Assembly (NCBI GenBank): GCA_027422505.1
Contig: JAPQWV010000005.1
Span: 10,855,501 to 10,919,500 of the forward strand
From: Craterostigma plantagineum
Taxonomy: Eukaryota > Streptophyta > Magnoliopsida > Lamiales > Linderniaceae
Direction: 5' to 3'
DNA: 64,000 bases
A program made the translations under genes and the position numbers. How positions within the stretch are numbered: position 1 is the stretch's first letter; every line of letters starts with the position of its first letter. Under the pieces are notes generated by a model. It searched no databases and had not been told where the DNA came from. It was given only the letters and a program-made list of their open reading frames with translations. This document shows, piece after piece, positions 33,576 through 43,658 of the stretch.

Positions 33576-34754
33576 CTAACGCGGATCAATATCTTCCATT
33601 TGAATCCAGTTTTGCTCGATTCCGATGTGATTTGAAGAAGTTTTTGCTAGAAAAACTCATTTTTTATTTTTTCACTGTTTTTAGGTGTTTTTAAATCATT
33701 TTCAGTGATTTCTTAACCCTAGGATGTTAGAAAACTGATACTGAGTACATGTATGCACTTTCACGTCGATTTCAGCCAAGTTTGAGTAGGATTTGAGCAA
33801 AAACGTGCCTGAAAATCTAGGTTTTACTAAACTGTTCATCAGTAGCCGATAGAACAGTACTTTTGAGTTTGAAGGTTTCGATCGAAACCCATTGTGAGTA
33901 GCTTCAATCGATTTGAATTTTAAGTTCTCTCTCACCAATTTCACAGTTTCGCCCGATAGACTTCTCTGCGAAAGTCCAATCGATTTGAGTTTCGACGAAT
34001 TATTCGCCAATTACACAGTTTCGACTGATACAATTCTCGGCGAAAGCCCAATTCGTTTCGCCTGAAAGGCTACAGTTCCCAATTGCTATATTTCGACCGA
34101 TACAATTCTCGGCGAAAGCCCAATTTGTTTCACCCGAAAGGCTACAGTACCCAATTGCTACGTTTCGACCGATACAATACTCAGCGAAAGTCCAACTCAT
34201 TTGCTGTATCGCCCGAAACTCAATCGTCAAATTAGCCAAATTCAACCTTAGTCAATCGAAACAAAGCCAATTTGGACCAAGATCGCCCGAAACCTTCTCA
34301 TTCCTATCGACCGAAACTATTTTTTTTTCAAATCAAAATCTAAATCCCTATTTCGATCGAAACTAACCTTATCTAAATTGAAATCCCTCTTTCGATCGAA
34401 ACTCACATTTTCAAAACTCTTTCGCCCGATTCTTGAAATCTTAACTCAATTTCAATTGCCCAATTCTCAACACTTAGGACCAATTGCCGAGCTGTGTCCA
34501 TATCATACTAGAATCGATCAAGCATTCAAATTGAGTAGAACAAAATTCTCAATCTCACATAACACCAATCGTTCCATCCTCGAGCAGTACACTAAATTCA
34601 CCAAATGCTTATATTGCGACAGAATTCACTAAGTGAATTTACCTACTTAGACTCAACACTAGAAATTATTCAAACTTGACTATATATCATTCAAAACTAA
34701 AGTGTTTTATTCCACAGATATATCTCGCATTAACGATCATTACCAAACATAAAC
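33576..34754 (+). other. Copia leader with a cluster of TCGNNCGA dyads
   Basis: No gene is visible before gag. Ten exact TCGNNCGA words start at 33878, 33949, 34093, 34165, 34209, 34283, 34307, 34353, 34392 and 34422, many within TTTCGNNCGAAA or next to AATTCTCGGCGAAAG. A partial tandem unit (CGAAAGCCCAATTYGTTTCRC, CCCAATTGCTA) repeats at 34030-34190. The final 120 bp before gag are also found ahead of the gag at 56011. Confidence 0.7.
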
Positions 34755-36091
34755 ATGGACGGTCTTGCTATTGGATCTGACAACCGTGCACCACTACTGA
34801 TATGGGGAGAGTACGGCATATGGAAGCAACGATTCATCAATTTCATAGAATCAAGGATACAGACCTCGCAAACGACATGCTTTCCTCCATTTTTGAAGGA
34901 CCCGCTCAATTTTGGACCATCATCCCTACTCAACCCGAGGCGGTTCCTGCCATCCCAGAGAGGAGAACTCCTAAGGACCCTAGTCGATACAACGATGCTG
35001 AGAGAGCACGAGCCAGAGCTGACAAACTTGCCCGACAGTATGTACTTCAGGCTCTACCAAATGATGTCTACAAGCAAGTCGACGCAATGGTCACTGCAAA
35101 GGAAATCTGGGATGAAGTCTGCAAAATGATGGTTGGGACAGAAGTTAGCAACCTATCTAAGAAGTCCAACATTCTCACTGCCTATGACTCCTTCAAAGCT
35201 AAGGAGGGGGAGGAACTTCGAGATGTTTACCTACGTTTCCTGACTATCATCAATGAGATGAGAAAAATCAACATCCAACGCTCCAATCTCGAGCACAACA
35301 TCAAGTTCCTTTCCACACTTCAACCTGAGTGGGGACGGATTGCAGTACTGGTTAAGCAACAGAACAAAGGAAAGCAGGTCGTACAACCTGACACCTCTGA
35401 CAACGGCGAATTTGACCAAGAATCTGAGGACGAACTCGAATCAATCAGAAAGAAACTGGCCATGATTTCTGAGACAGTCAATAAGATGAGCGCCAAGAAA
35501 TCATCTTCTTCCTTCAACAAACAACGAACCTCGAGTGGGAAACAGAAGTTCGTTGCCCCTGACGAGGCTGAAACTATGAAATCTGAAGTAGTCAAGAAGT
35601 GCTTCAACTGTGGCAAGCCGGGTCACTTTGCTTCTGAATGCTTCAGACCTAAGAAGAAAAACACTGAATACTACAAGAAAAAATTTCAGCTCTCACAGCG
35701 CAAGGAGGCGGGAATTGTCTTGGTTGCTGAGGAAGAGGAATGGCTGGAGGATACATCTGACGAGGGGGAGGAAGAAATGGCATTCATGGTGAAAAGCTTT
35801 GAGGATGACTCCGACGAGGATGAGCCAGCAATCGGATCAGTCAGGACGGACGTCTCTTCATCCGACCTGGAGGTATACACTCCATCCCTAGATGATTTCG
35901 TTAAACTTGAACGTAGGATAGCCGAACTCTCCATGCATCGTAAAGATTACTCAGAACTCCAAAGCAATTTTAACAAAAATTATGCCTTGCTAAACAAACA
36001 ATAGGAAGAGATAGCTATCCTTAATGAATTCTTGACCTTATCTGAAATTAAAGTAAAGACTTTAGAAGAGCATATAGAAAGCAAGGAAAAA
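34755..36091 (+). pseudogene. gag: Copia gag, N-terminal and zinc-knuckle part
   Basis: The start MDGLAIGSDNRAPLL is shared with 56011. A one-base shift near 34855 separates the first 35 residues from the rest, which then runs open to 36004. Gag motifs are APAQF-like EGPAQFWTI, ARADKLARQYVLQALPNDVYKQVD, AKEIWDEVCKMM and RDVYLRFLTIINEMRKI. The zinc knuckle CFNCGKPGHFASEC is near 35603-35641. Compared with the copy at 56011, 53 codons after VKQQNK are missing in frame. A TAG at 36002-36004 interrupts the Glu/Asp-rich C-terminal part. The chromovirus begins at 36092. Confidence 0.88.
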
Positions 36092-39001
36092 TGTGACGAC
36101 CCGCCATCTACTACTATTTTATTACTCTAACCTACGTGACTAAATAAAATATAAAATATTTTACATATGAAACATCGATAGAATTTTTCGATTTTACAAA
36201 ACACACCATACCCAACTATTTTACAATACAAACTTTGTTTAAATTTTACATACAATACAAACGTATTTTACAAAAATACACATAATTAAACATAACGCCC
36301 GCCACACAGGTCGCATCCATGTACACACCACCCTCAAAAGTCACCGGAAGTTCCAGAAGGACCAGCCTCTTCATCTAAACATTTACGTACCGGATTCACT
36401 ACGTCTACAACACATAAAAACATGGGATGAGCTATAAAGCTCAGTAAGTGGAAACATGCATGTATGCACGTGCCAAAATAGCAAAGGCATCCGCGCCAAT
36501 GCTTTCTAATACTATTCTCATATCATACTCATTCGTTTCTCATTTTCATCAGGGCCCATAGCTACTTACTAACCGCACCATCATATTATGAGCTCAAATC
36601 CTATACGGATAAAAATACGATAGTGGCCCACTCTGGCTAAGATAAAATTAGGGTTTATCTCCAATCTTATCATTCACCAGGTCGCCCCTCTATCACGTCA
36701 CTTTCCTGGCACTATAGTTATACTATGTGCCTTCCCATTACCTAAATAATTTAGGTAAATATATTCGACGGTTTTACCCCCGTCATGGTGCCTTTGTAGA
36801 AGTAGCTATATTCTCATCTATCTACATTACATATAACTCGCTTTCCACTCGAGTAATACAATGCACGCTCATTCCCCAAAATACTCCATATGATTCGTGC
36901 GTGCACATGATCATGATGCATAAATAATGCGACAATAAATATTCCAAACAATCGCATATAACAGATAATTCACATACCACGTATTCGTCGAAACAATTAG
37001 TCACGTAACAATACACATACCAATCAATTTATGTGTTGTAGGTGAAATTCCCACTTACCTGTCGTCCAAACTTATGTAACTTACTGCCTTTGAAACGTCC
37101 TCACCTTTTTAACCTTATAGAATAAAATATTAAAATATCAATATCATCTCTAAATTAAATTATTAGCTCAAAATAATTAATCAACTAGACCCATTTGTTA
37201 AAACCCTAAATCTTGACTAATAGTCTACCTTAGATTAATTAATATCATAATCTTAATCGAAACTTAGTATTATTTATCTCAATAATCACCGAATCCTGTC
37301 AGGCTCAAGACTTAATTCCGTCCTATTACCATACCTACCCCCAACTTGATCATGCTTTAAGATTTACTACAATTAATTTAATATCCACTCGATTGATAAA
37401 TTTAGCTCACTTTCGATCAAGTCTTCATACCCTAGGTTTTACTTTTGCCAACTTTAACCACCATTGAGTTATTTGATTGGTTGATTCTCAAATCGTCCTA
37501 TTTGATATAAATTATACCCACTTTCGATCATATTCATATTATAATATTTCCACTCTCTAATAAAGACTATATATATAAAATGCTCACATCATTCATTCAA
37601 TTAATGCAATATCAACATCGGTTTCGCCGTGTCATGACATCACTCTCTATTGAATCGCCCAATTTGTCTAACTTAGGATTACATTCGGCCAATTAAAATT
37701 CACCATAACTTCTTCACTTTCGGTCGATTCTATATAATTCAAAATCGTCCTATTTTATGTTTTAAAATACATCACTTTCGATCGATTCTCAAACTGACCA
37801 ACTTATGATTATTTAACATCAGATATAACACGGCGAAAGTGCTCAAGTTTCTTAGTTTCGATCGATGATCATCTTACACCAATGGTTTCGCTCGAAAGTG
37901 CTCTTATCAAAGCATTCAAATCGATTACCCTACATAATATTATTTTATTATTGAACTCGGCGAAACTGTATTTATTCAGAGTAGTTTCGATCAATCAAAT
38001 TTCAACTTACCAAAATATTTATTAATCGCCCGATTCCTTACATTATAACCTTCCCTTTCGATCGATTTGTCCCATTCCTTCTCAGTTTCGCCCGATCATT
38101 GGTGGCACATATCATAAGATTCAATCGAAAGCACATTTATATAGTAGTCAAAATCGACCGATCCAAATATTATTGGATTTCTTGTTTCGATCGAAACCCT
38201 AAATCACTAATTCTATTCACACGATTTCTCATATCGTTTATTACATTCAATCAAAGTTAATTCAACCTGCTTTATTCAGTTTCAATCTTATCAATTTTCC
38301 TAAACGTAACATACATAAATCTTAACAATCATGTTAGTATGATTTATATCTGAAAACCCTAAAATCAACAACTAACATACCATCGTTATTTTCCTTAGAA
38401 TTAATCCTAATTCCTAACTTTATTTAGAAACATTCTCACTCATAATTTAAAAACATAAAATTCAAGATAAGAAGAAGTATACCCTTTCCAAGCTAAAATT
38501 CGATCTCCACTTGTTCGAGCTCTGCCTTCTCTCTAGACTCAAATTCCTCGATAGTTAATAAAGGAAATGTTTATTTCTTTATTTCTTCTACTTGATGCTA
38601 ATGATAGATAAATGACAAAGATCATAACCTAACCCTCTAACTTTAATCACATATAATATTGACTATTATAATTCTAAAGTGTTCGACACTCCACTTAATA
38701 AAACTATTAAGTTAAAATATTCAACAAATTGCTAATTACCAAATTATAGAATTCTCCTCCATAAACCCAATTTTCGCCAATTACTATTAGCGAATTTTAA
38801 TGCTCCTCATTCCATAAATATTAAAATCCACTCTTAAAATTATTTTTCTAAATTCCGAAATTTTTCATAATTTCGAAATTCATTATTAAGTCACTTTTCC
38901 ACATAACATATAATAAACAAATATAATTTATGCAGTCATATAGTCACGTAATATGCATGCAAATTTATTGGCCAATTTACTTACGGGACCCGGGTATTAC
39001 A
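36092..39001 (-). repeat. 3' LTR of the chromovirus (left on the plus strand)
   Basis: It runs from TGTGACGACCCGCC to CCCGGGTATTACA. In sense (minus) order it contains a TCGNNCGA cluster (nine exact words between 37720 and 38194), an AG|GTAAGT word (37060-37053) and a CTACAACACATAAA arm (37041-37028). Next come a belt of hairpins (36784-36641), a TGAGC..GCTCA hairpin (36443-36428) and the matching arm TTTATGTGTTGTAG (36418-36405). Short open frames here recur in the other LTR and are not genes. Confidence 0.95.
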
Positions 39002-39016
39002 TTCTCCCCCCCTTGA
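39002..39016 (-). promoter_or_regulatory. Polypurine tract of the chromovirus
   Basis: The minus strand reads CAAGGGGGGGAGAA directly before the LTR, the expected plus-strand primer. Confidence 0.85.
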
Positions 39017-39036
39017 AGAGGATTTCGCCCTCGAAA

Positions 39037-40277
39037 TCAGATTAGTTGAAACAATTCTGGGTACCGACTTCTCATATCATCTTCACGTTCCCACGTAGCT
39101 TCTTCAGTTGACTGATTCTGCCATAGCACTTTTACCAACGGAATCTCTTTATTTCGAAGTCTCTTCACTTCATACATTAAAATCTCCACTGGCTTTTCTT
39201 CATAGCTTAAATCTGGTTTGAGGTGTTGGTATGGAAATTCATTTCTCAAGACATGATTTGGGTCAGCGACATATTTTCGCAATGTCGACACATGAAAAAC
39301 ATCATGAACTTGTGCCAATGAGGTTGGTAATCCCAGTTGATAAGCCACTTCGCCAACTCTTTTAATTATTCTAAAAGGTCCAATATATCTTGGGCTCAAC
39401 TTACCCTTTCGCCCAAACCGTTTCACACCTTTCATCGGAGATACTTTCAAAAACACCCAGTCATCAACTTCAAATTCTAACGGTCTACGTCTTTGATCTG
39501 CATAACTCTTTTGTCGACTTTGAGCCATTTGCATTCTTTCTCGTATCTTTGCTATTGCCTCGGTCATCTCTTGAACCATATCAGGTCCTAACATCGCACG
39601 TTCACCTACTTCATCCCAATGTATGGGAGATCGGCATTTGCGCCCATATAAAGCTTCATAGGGTGCCATTCCAATAGTCGCATGATAACTATTGTTGTAA
39701 GAGAATTCGATCAATGACAAGTATTTACTCCAGTTTCCTTTGAAATCCAAAACACATGCTCGCAACATGTCTTCCAAAGTCTGGATAGTTCGTTCTGATT
39801 GACCATCCGTCTGAGGATGATAAGCCGTACTGAAAGACAATTTTGTCCCCATTGCTTTCTGCAGACTCTTCCAAAAATTTGATAAGAACCGTGAGTCCCG
39901 ATCCGAAATAATTGATAATGGAATCCCGTGGAGTCGAACAATTTCTTGGATATATATTTCTGCATATCGCTCCAGGGAAAACATCGAACTTATGGGTAGA
40001 AAATGAGCAGACTTAGTCAATCGATCGACTATAACCCAAATAGCATCATAACCTTTTACAGTCTTTGGTAGGCCAACAACGAAATCCATCGTAATATGAT
40101 CCCACTTCCACTCAGGTATTGGCAAAGGCTGTAATGTCCCTGCCGGTCGTTGATGTTCCGCCTTTATTTGTTGGCATGTTAGACACTGACTTACAAATGC
40201 CGCAATGTCTCTTTTCATTCCCGGCCACCAATAATTTATTCGAAGATCTCGATACATTTTTGTAGCTCCTGGATGTA
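39037..40277 (-). pseudogene. pol: Chromovirus integrase with C-terminal chromodomain
   Basis: Integrase inserts the cDNA and the chromodomain guides it to chromatin. A frameshift near 40275 separates it from RNase H, inside the zinc-binding HHCC region: the HPGATKMYRDLRINYWWPGMK part and CLTCQQIKAEHQ are in this frame. The catalytic core shows DFVVGLPKTVKGYDAIWVIVDRLTKSAHF, SDRDSRFLSNFW and YHPQTDGQSERTIQTLEDM, covering the D,D,E residues. A GPFRIIKRVGEVAY segment follows. The last 50 residues (VEILMYEVKRLRNKEIPLVKVLW, EEATWEREDDMRSRYPELF) form a CHD-like chromodomain. It ends at the stop by 39037. Confidence 0.93.
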
Positions 40278-41708
40278 CTATGCCGTCGTATGTGCTTCTG
40301 TCATTATTGTTCTTCGAATCTCCGCATCATCAGGTACATATAAACGGTCCCTGTAATGTAGACTTCCGTCTTCTTGTATTTTAAAATCAGTTGAAGTTTG
40401 CTCCGTCTGTGCGTCTTTGATCTTTAGATATAACTCGTCATTTTCTTGTACTCTCTTGATTTGTTCCAGTATCGTAGGTTGTAGAGTTAATGCTGCTAAC
40501 TTTGCTTCGACTTCTCCCAATTGCACTACCTCCACCTCCAATAATTGTAACTCTGCACTTACCGCTTTTCGACTTAATGCATCAGCCACTACATTTGCTT
40601 TGCCTGGGTGGTAACTAATTACACAATCGTAGTCTTTAACCAGTTCCAACCACCGTCTTTGTCTCATGTTTAATTCCTTCTGAGTGAAGAAATATTTCAG
40701 ACTCTTATGGTCCGTAAAAATTTCACATCGTTCCCCATATAAATAATGCCTCCAAATTTTTAGAGCAAAAACCACAGCAGCTAGCTCCAAGTCATGAGTC
40801 GGATAATTCTTTTCATACTCCTTCAATTGCCGAGAGGCATATGCAATTACTTTTCCATGTTGCATTAATACACAGCCCAAACCATTCCTTGATGCATCAC
40901 TATAGACTGAAAATCCTCCAGTCCCTGATGGTATTGTAAGAACTGGAGCTGAAGTGAGTCGCTTCTTTAACTCTTGAAAACTTTGCTCGCACTCCTCGCT
41001 CCAATGGAATGGAACATTCTTCCTTGTTAACTTTGTCAGTGTTGATGCAATCTTTGAGAAGTCCTTAATAAACTTTCTGTAGTATCCAGCTAAGCCAAGA
41101 AAACTCCGTACTTCCGTGACATTGGTTGGTTGAGGCCAGTTGTTGATAGCTTCAATTTTGCTAGGATCTACAGAAATTCCTTCTCCAGAAACAATGTGCC
41201 CTAGAAATGCGACTTGACTCAACCAGAACTCGCATTTCTTGAACTTGGCATATAATTTATTTTCTCGTAATATTTCAAGAACAGTCTTCAAATGTTGCTC
41301 GTGTTCTTCCTTCGTTTTCGAGTAAATTAGAATGTCATCGATGAACACAATGACAAACTTGTCCAAGAACTGTTTGAACACTCGATTCATTAGATCCATA
41401 AACGCTGCTGGCGCATTAGTTACCCCAAAAGGCATAACTAAAAATTCGTAGTGTCCATATCGGGTACTGAATGCAGTCTTTGGAATGTCTTCTTTTCGAA
41501 CCTTCAATTGATGATATCCCGATCGTAAATCTATTTTTGAAAACATCGTTGCACCTTGTAGTTGATCAAATAAATCATCAATTCTTGGTAATGGGTATTT
41601 GTTCTTGATTGTTATCTTGTTCAGCTCTCTGTAGTCGATACATAATCGCATCGACCCATCCTTCTTTCGTACAAATAGAACTGGAGCTCCCCAAGGAGAA
41701 AAACTAGG
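40278..41708 (-). CDS. pol: Chromovirus reverse transcriptase and RNase H
   Basis: The reading is in the same frame as gag-protease but follows a TAA at 41709-41711 in the RT N-terminus ([19 protein letters not shown]). RT motifs are [58 protein letters not shown] and the catalytic FIDD ([12 protein letters not shown]). RNase H follows with [42 protein letters not shown] and [13 protein letters not shown], then VVADALSRK. It runs open to 40278, where the integrase frameshift occurs. Apart from the stop it looks functional. Confidence 0.93.
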   Translation of the reverse strand, partial: PSFSPWGAPVLFVRKKDGSMRLCIDYRELNKITIKNKYPLPRIDDLFDQLQGATMFSKIDLRSGYHQLKVRKEDIPKTAFSTRYGHYEFLVMPFGVTNAPAAFMDLMNRVFKQFLDKFVIVFIDDILIYSKTKEEHEQHLKTVLEILRENKLYAKFKKCEFWLSQVAFLGHIVSGEGISVDPSKIEAINNWPQPTNVTEVRSFLGLAGYYRKFIKDFSKIASTLTKLTRKNVPFHWSEECEQSFQELKKRLTSAPVLTIPSGTGGFSVYSDASRNGLGCVLMQHGKVIAYASRQLKEYEKNYPTHDLELAAVVFALKIWRHYLYGERCEIFTDHKSLKYFFTQKELNMRQRRWLELVKDYDCVISYHPGKANVVADALSRKAVSAELQLLEVEVVQLGEVEAKLAALTLQPTILEQIKRVQENDELYLKIKDAQTEQTSTDFKIQEDGSLHYRDRLYVPDDAEIRRTIMTEAHTTA

Positions 41709-43499
41709 TTAAATAAATCCCTTCTGTAATAGATCGTCCAACTGTTCTTTTAGCTCTTTCAATTCAGTTGGCGCTAACCGATAAGGAGTCTTAGAGATTG
41801 GAGCAGAACCTGGTATTAGATCAATCGTAAATTCAATTTCTCGATCTGGTGGTAATCCGGGTAGATCTTCAGGAAATACGTCAGGAAAATCTCGTACCCC
41901 TAGCACATCCTCCAATTTCGGAGATGAACGTTCCTCTGATTTCACTGCGAAAACTAAATAAGCTTCACATCCCACCTTGATCAAACGTTGTGCTTTCGTC
42001 GCCGAAATTCTAGAAACATTTCTTTCTTTGGTTGTTCCCACAAAAATGAAAGGCTCATTCCCTTCAATATTAAACGTAACTGTTTTGCGATTACAGTCAA
42101 TGACAGCTCCGTATTTCGATAGCCAGTCCATTCCAAGAATCACCTCATAATCGTTCATTGGAATGACGATTAAATCAATGGACAATTCTCTTCCGTTAAT
42201 TAACACCGGGGAACTCCGTAAAACCAGATTGGTTCGCATCGCAACTCCGTGTGGAACAGTCACATTATATTCACAATCAGACAGGGTAGGTGTAATCCCG
42301 AGTCTCGCCACATATTTAGTGGATGCAAATGAATGCGTGGCTCCTGAATCTACTAAAATGCATGTCGGAAGTTTGTGAATAAGTATAATACCTGCCACCA
42401 CGGATGGATTAGCTTTTGCTTCCTCTGCAGTCAAAGTATACACTCGTGCTGGCACAGTTGATGGTTTCGCTTGAACCATCGCTTGATTTCCTGGTGTCTT
42501 CTCTGAACACGATCTTGCGTAATGCCCTGTCTTTCCGCATTTGAAACAGATAGCATTCTGTGAGAAACAGATACCAGAATGATGTCGTCCACATCTTGGG
42601 CAAGCTGGCATTGGGGCTGGGGGTCTCCATTGATTAGAATTTTGTGGCTGAGGTGGTCCAGGCCTATTCTGAAAATTTGGCTTCCCACCTTTTGGAATGA
42701 ACTGTCGTTTCTGATTACCCCCACTCCACTTTGCTCCCTGCACAAACTTTCGCTTTGCCTCTTGAGCACGAATAATTCGTGTCTCGGCCTGTTCTGCCAC
42801 CATCGCTCGCTCCGCCACTTGAGCATATGAGATTGCTTGTAGTCCAGCCATGTTAACATCACGGTACAGTTCCGGCTTTAGACCCTCGAGAAATTGTTCA
42901 ATCTTTAGGGCATCAGTGCTAACCATATGAGTCGCGAACCTTGACAGTTGTTCAAATTTTTTGATGTATTCCGCCACAGTCATCGCCCCTTGTTTGAGAT
43001 TAATAAACTCATTCAGACGTTGAGCTCGCACAGGTGCAGTAAAGTATTTATTTCGGAACAGTTCCTTGAAACGTTCCCAACTCATGTTGATTGGATCCTC
43101 TATCGCCAAAATAGTGTCCCACCAATGCCCTGCACTTCCTCGCAGTAGAAATGCAGCACACAGAACTTTCTCATTCTCAGGAATTCTGCTATATTGGAAC
43201 ATACTCTCTAATGTTCTGAGCCAATCTTCAGCAGATGTTGGATCGATAGCATCCTCAAAAGTCGGTGGGTTCAGTTTACGAAATCTTTCACCCACTGCTT
43301 CAACCCTATCAGCCTGAGAGATTCTGTTATTCCTTGTCCCCTCAGAGTTTTGCTGCTGAATCAATTCCCGAATCTGTTGAGACTGTTGACGCACTAATTC
43401 GGTGAGCTGAAGGATAGCCGAATCACGATTGTCAGTCGGGTTTACATTTTCGCCTTCATGATTGTTTCCTCCACTGCCTTCTCCTCTAGTTCTAACCAT
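41709..43499 (-). CDS. gag: Chromovirus Gag and protease
   Basis: The 596-codon frame starts MVRTRGEGSGGNNHEG 145 bp after the primer site. The gag domain spans about residues 65-250 (TSAEDWLRTLESMFQ, VLCAAFLLRGSAGHWWDTI, FRNKYFTAPVRAQRLNEFINLKQG). The zinc knuckle is CFKCGKTGHYARSC near residue 318, preceded by an extra Cys/His pair (CPRCGRHH). The aspartic protease has LVDSGATHSF near residue 385 and VILGMDWL. The TAA that ends it interrupts the beginning of RT and is a mutation, since the same frame continues. In these elements gag to integrase is normally one polyprotein. Confidence 0.95.
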   Translation of the reverse strand: MVRTRGEGSGGNNHEGENVNPTDNRDSAILQLTELVRQQSQQIRELIQQQNSEGTRNNRISQADRVEAVGERFRKLNPPTFEDAIDPTSAEDWLRTLESMFQYSRIPENEKVLCAAFLLRGSAGHWWDTILAIEDPINMSWERFKELFRNKYFTAPVRAQRLNEFINLKQGAMTVAEYIKKFEQLSRFATHMVSTDALKIEQFLEGLKPELYRDVNMAGLQAISYAQVAERAMVAEQAETRIIRAQEAKRKFVQGAKWSGGNQKRQFIPKGGKPNFQNRPGPPQPQNSNQWRPPAPMPACPRCGRHHSGICFSQNAICFKCGKTGHYARSCSEKTPGNQAMVQAKPSTVPARVYTLTAEEAKANPSVVAGIILIHKLPTCILVDSGATHSFASTKYVARLGITPTLSDCEYNVTVPHGVAMRTNLVLRSSPVLINGRELSIDLIVIPMNDYEVILGMDWLSKYGAVIDCNRKTVTFNIEGNEPFIFVGTTKERNVSRISATKAQRLIKVGCEAYLVFAVKSEERSSPKLEDVLGVRDFPDVFPEDLPGLPPDREIEFTIDLIPGSAPISKTPYRLAPTELKELKEQLDDLLQKGFI

Positions 43500-43643
43500 G
43501 TTGTCTCTCTTACCCTAACAGTCCCTAAGGCCAATAAATTATGCAATGCAAGAAATTCATAATATCACATAACTTACAATCAAGGCTGTCTTCCGCGCTT
43601 TTGAGTGTGTGTACATGGACAGTCTACAGAAACTGCAACCGAA

Positions 43644-43655
43644 GCTCTGATACCA
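43644..43655 (-). promoter_or_regulatory. Primer binding site, initiator tRNA-Met type
   Basis: The minus strand reads TGGTATCAGAGC three bases inside the 5' LTR (LTR end at 43659, then GGT). Confidence 0.92.
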
Positions 43656-43658
43656 ACC

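Noticed and set aside
36727..37016. Identical small ORFs in the chromovirus LTRs (also 44294-44583)
   Set aside because: They are duplicated only because the LTR is; they overlap the hairpin belt on both strands and have no recognisable domain.
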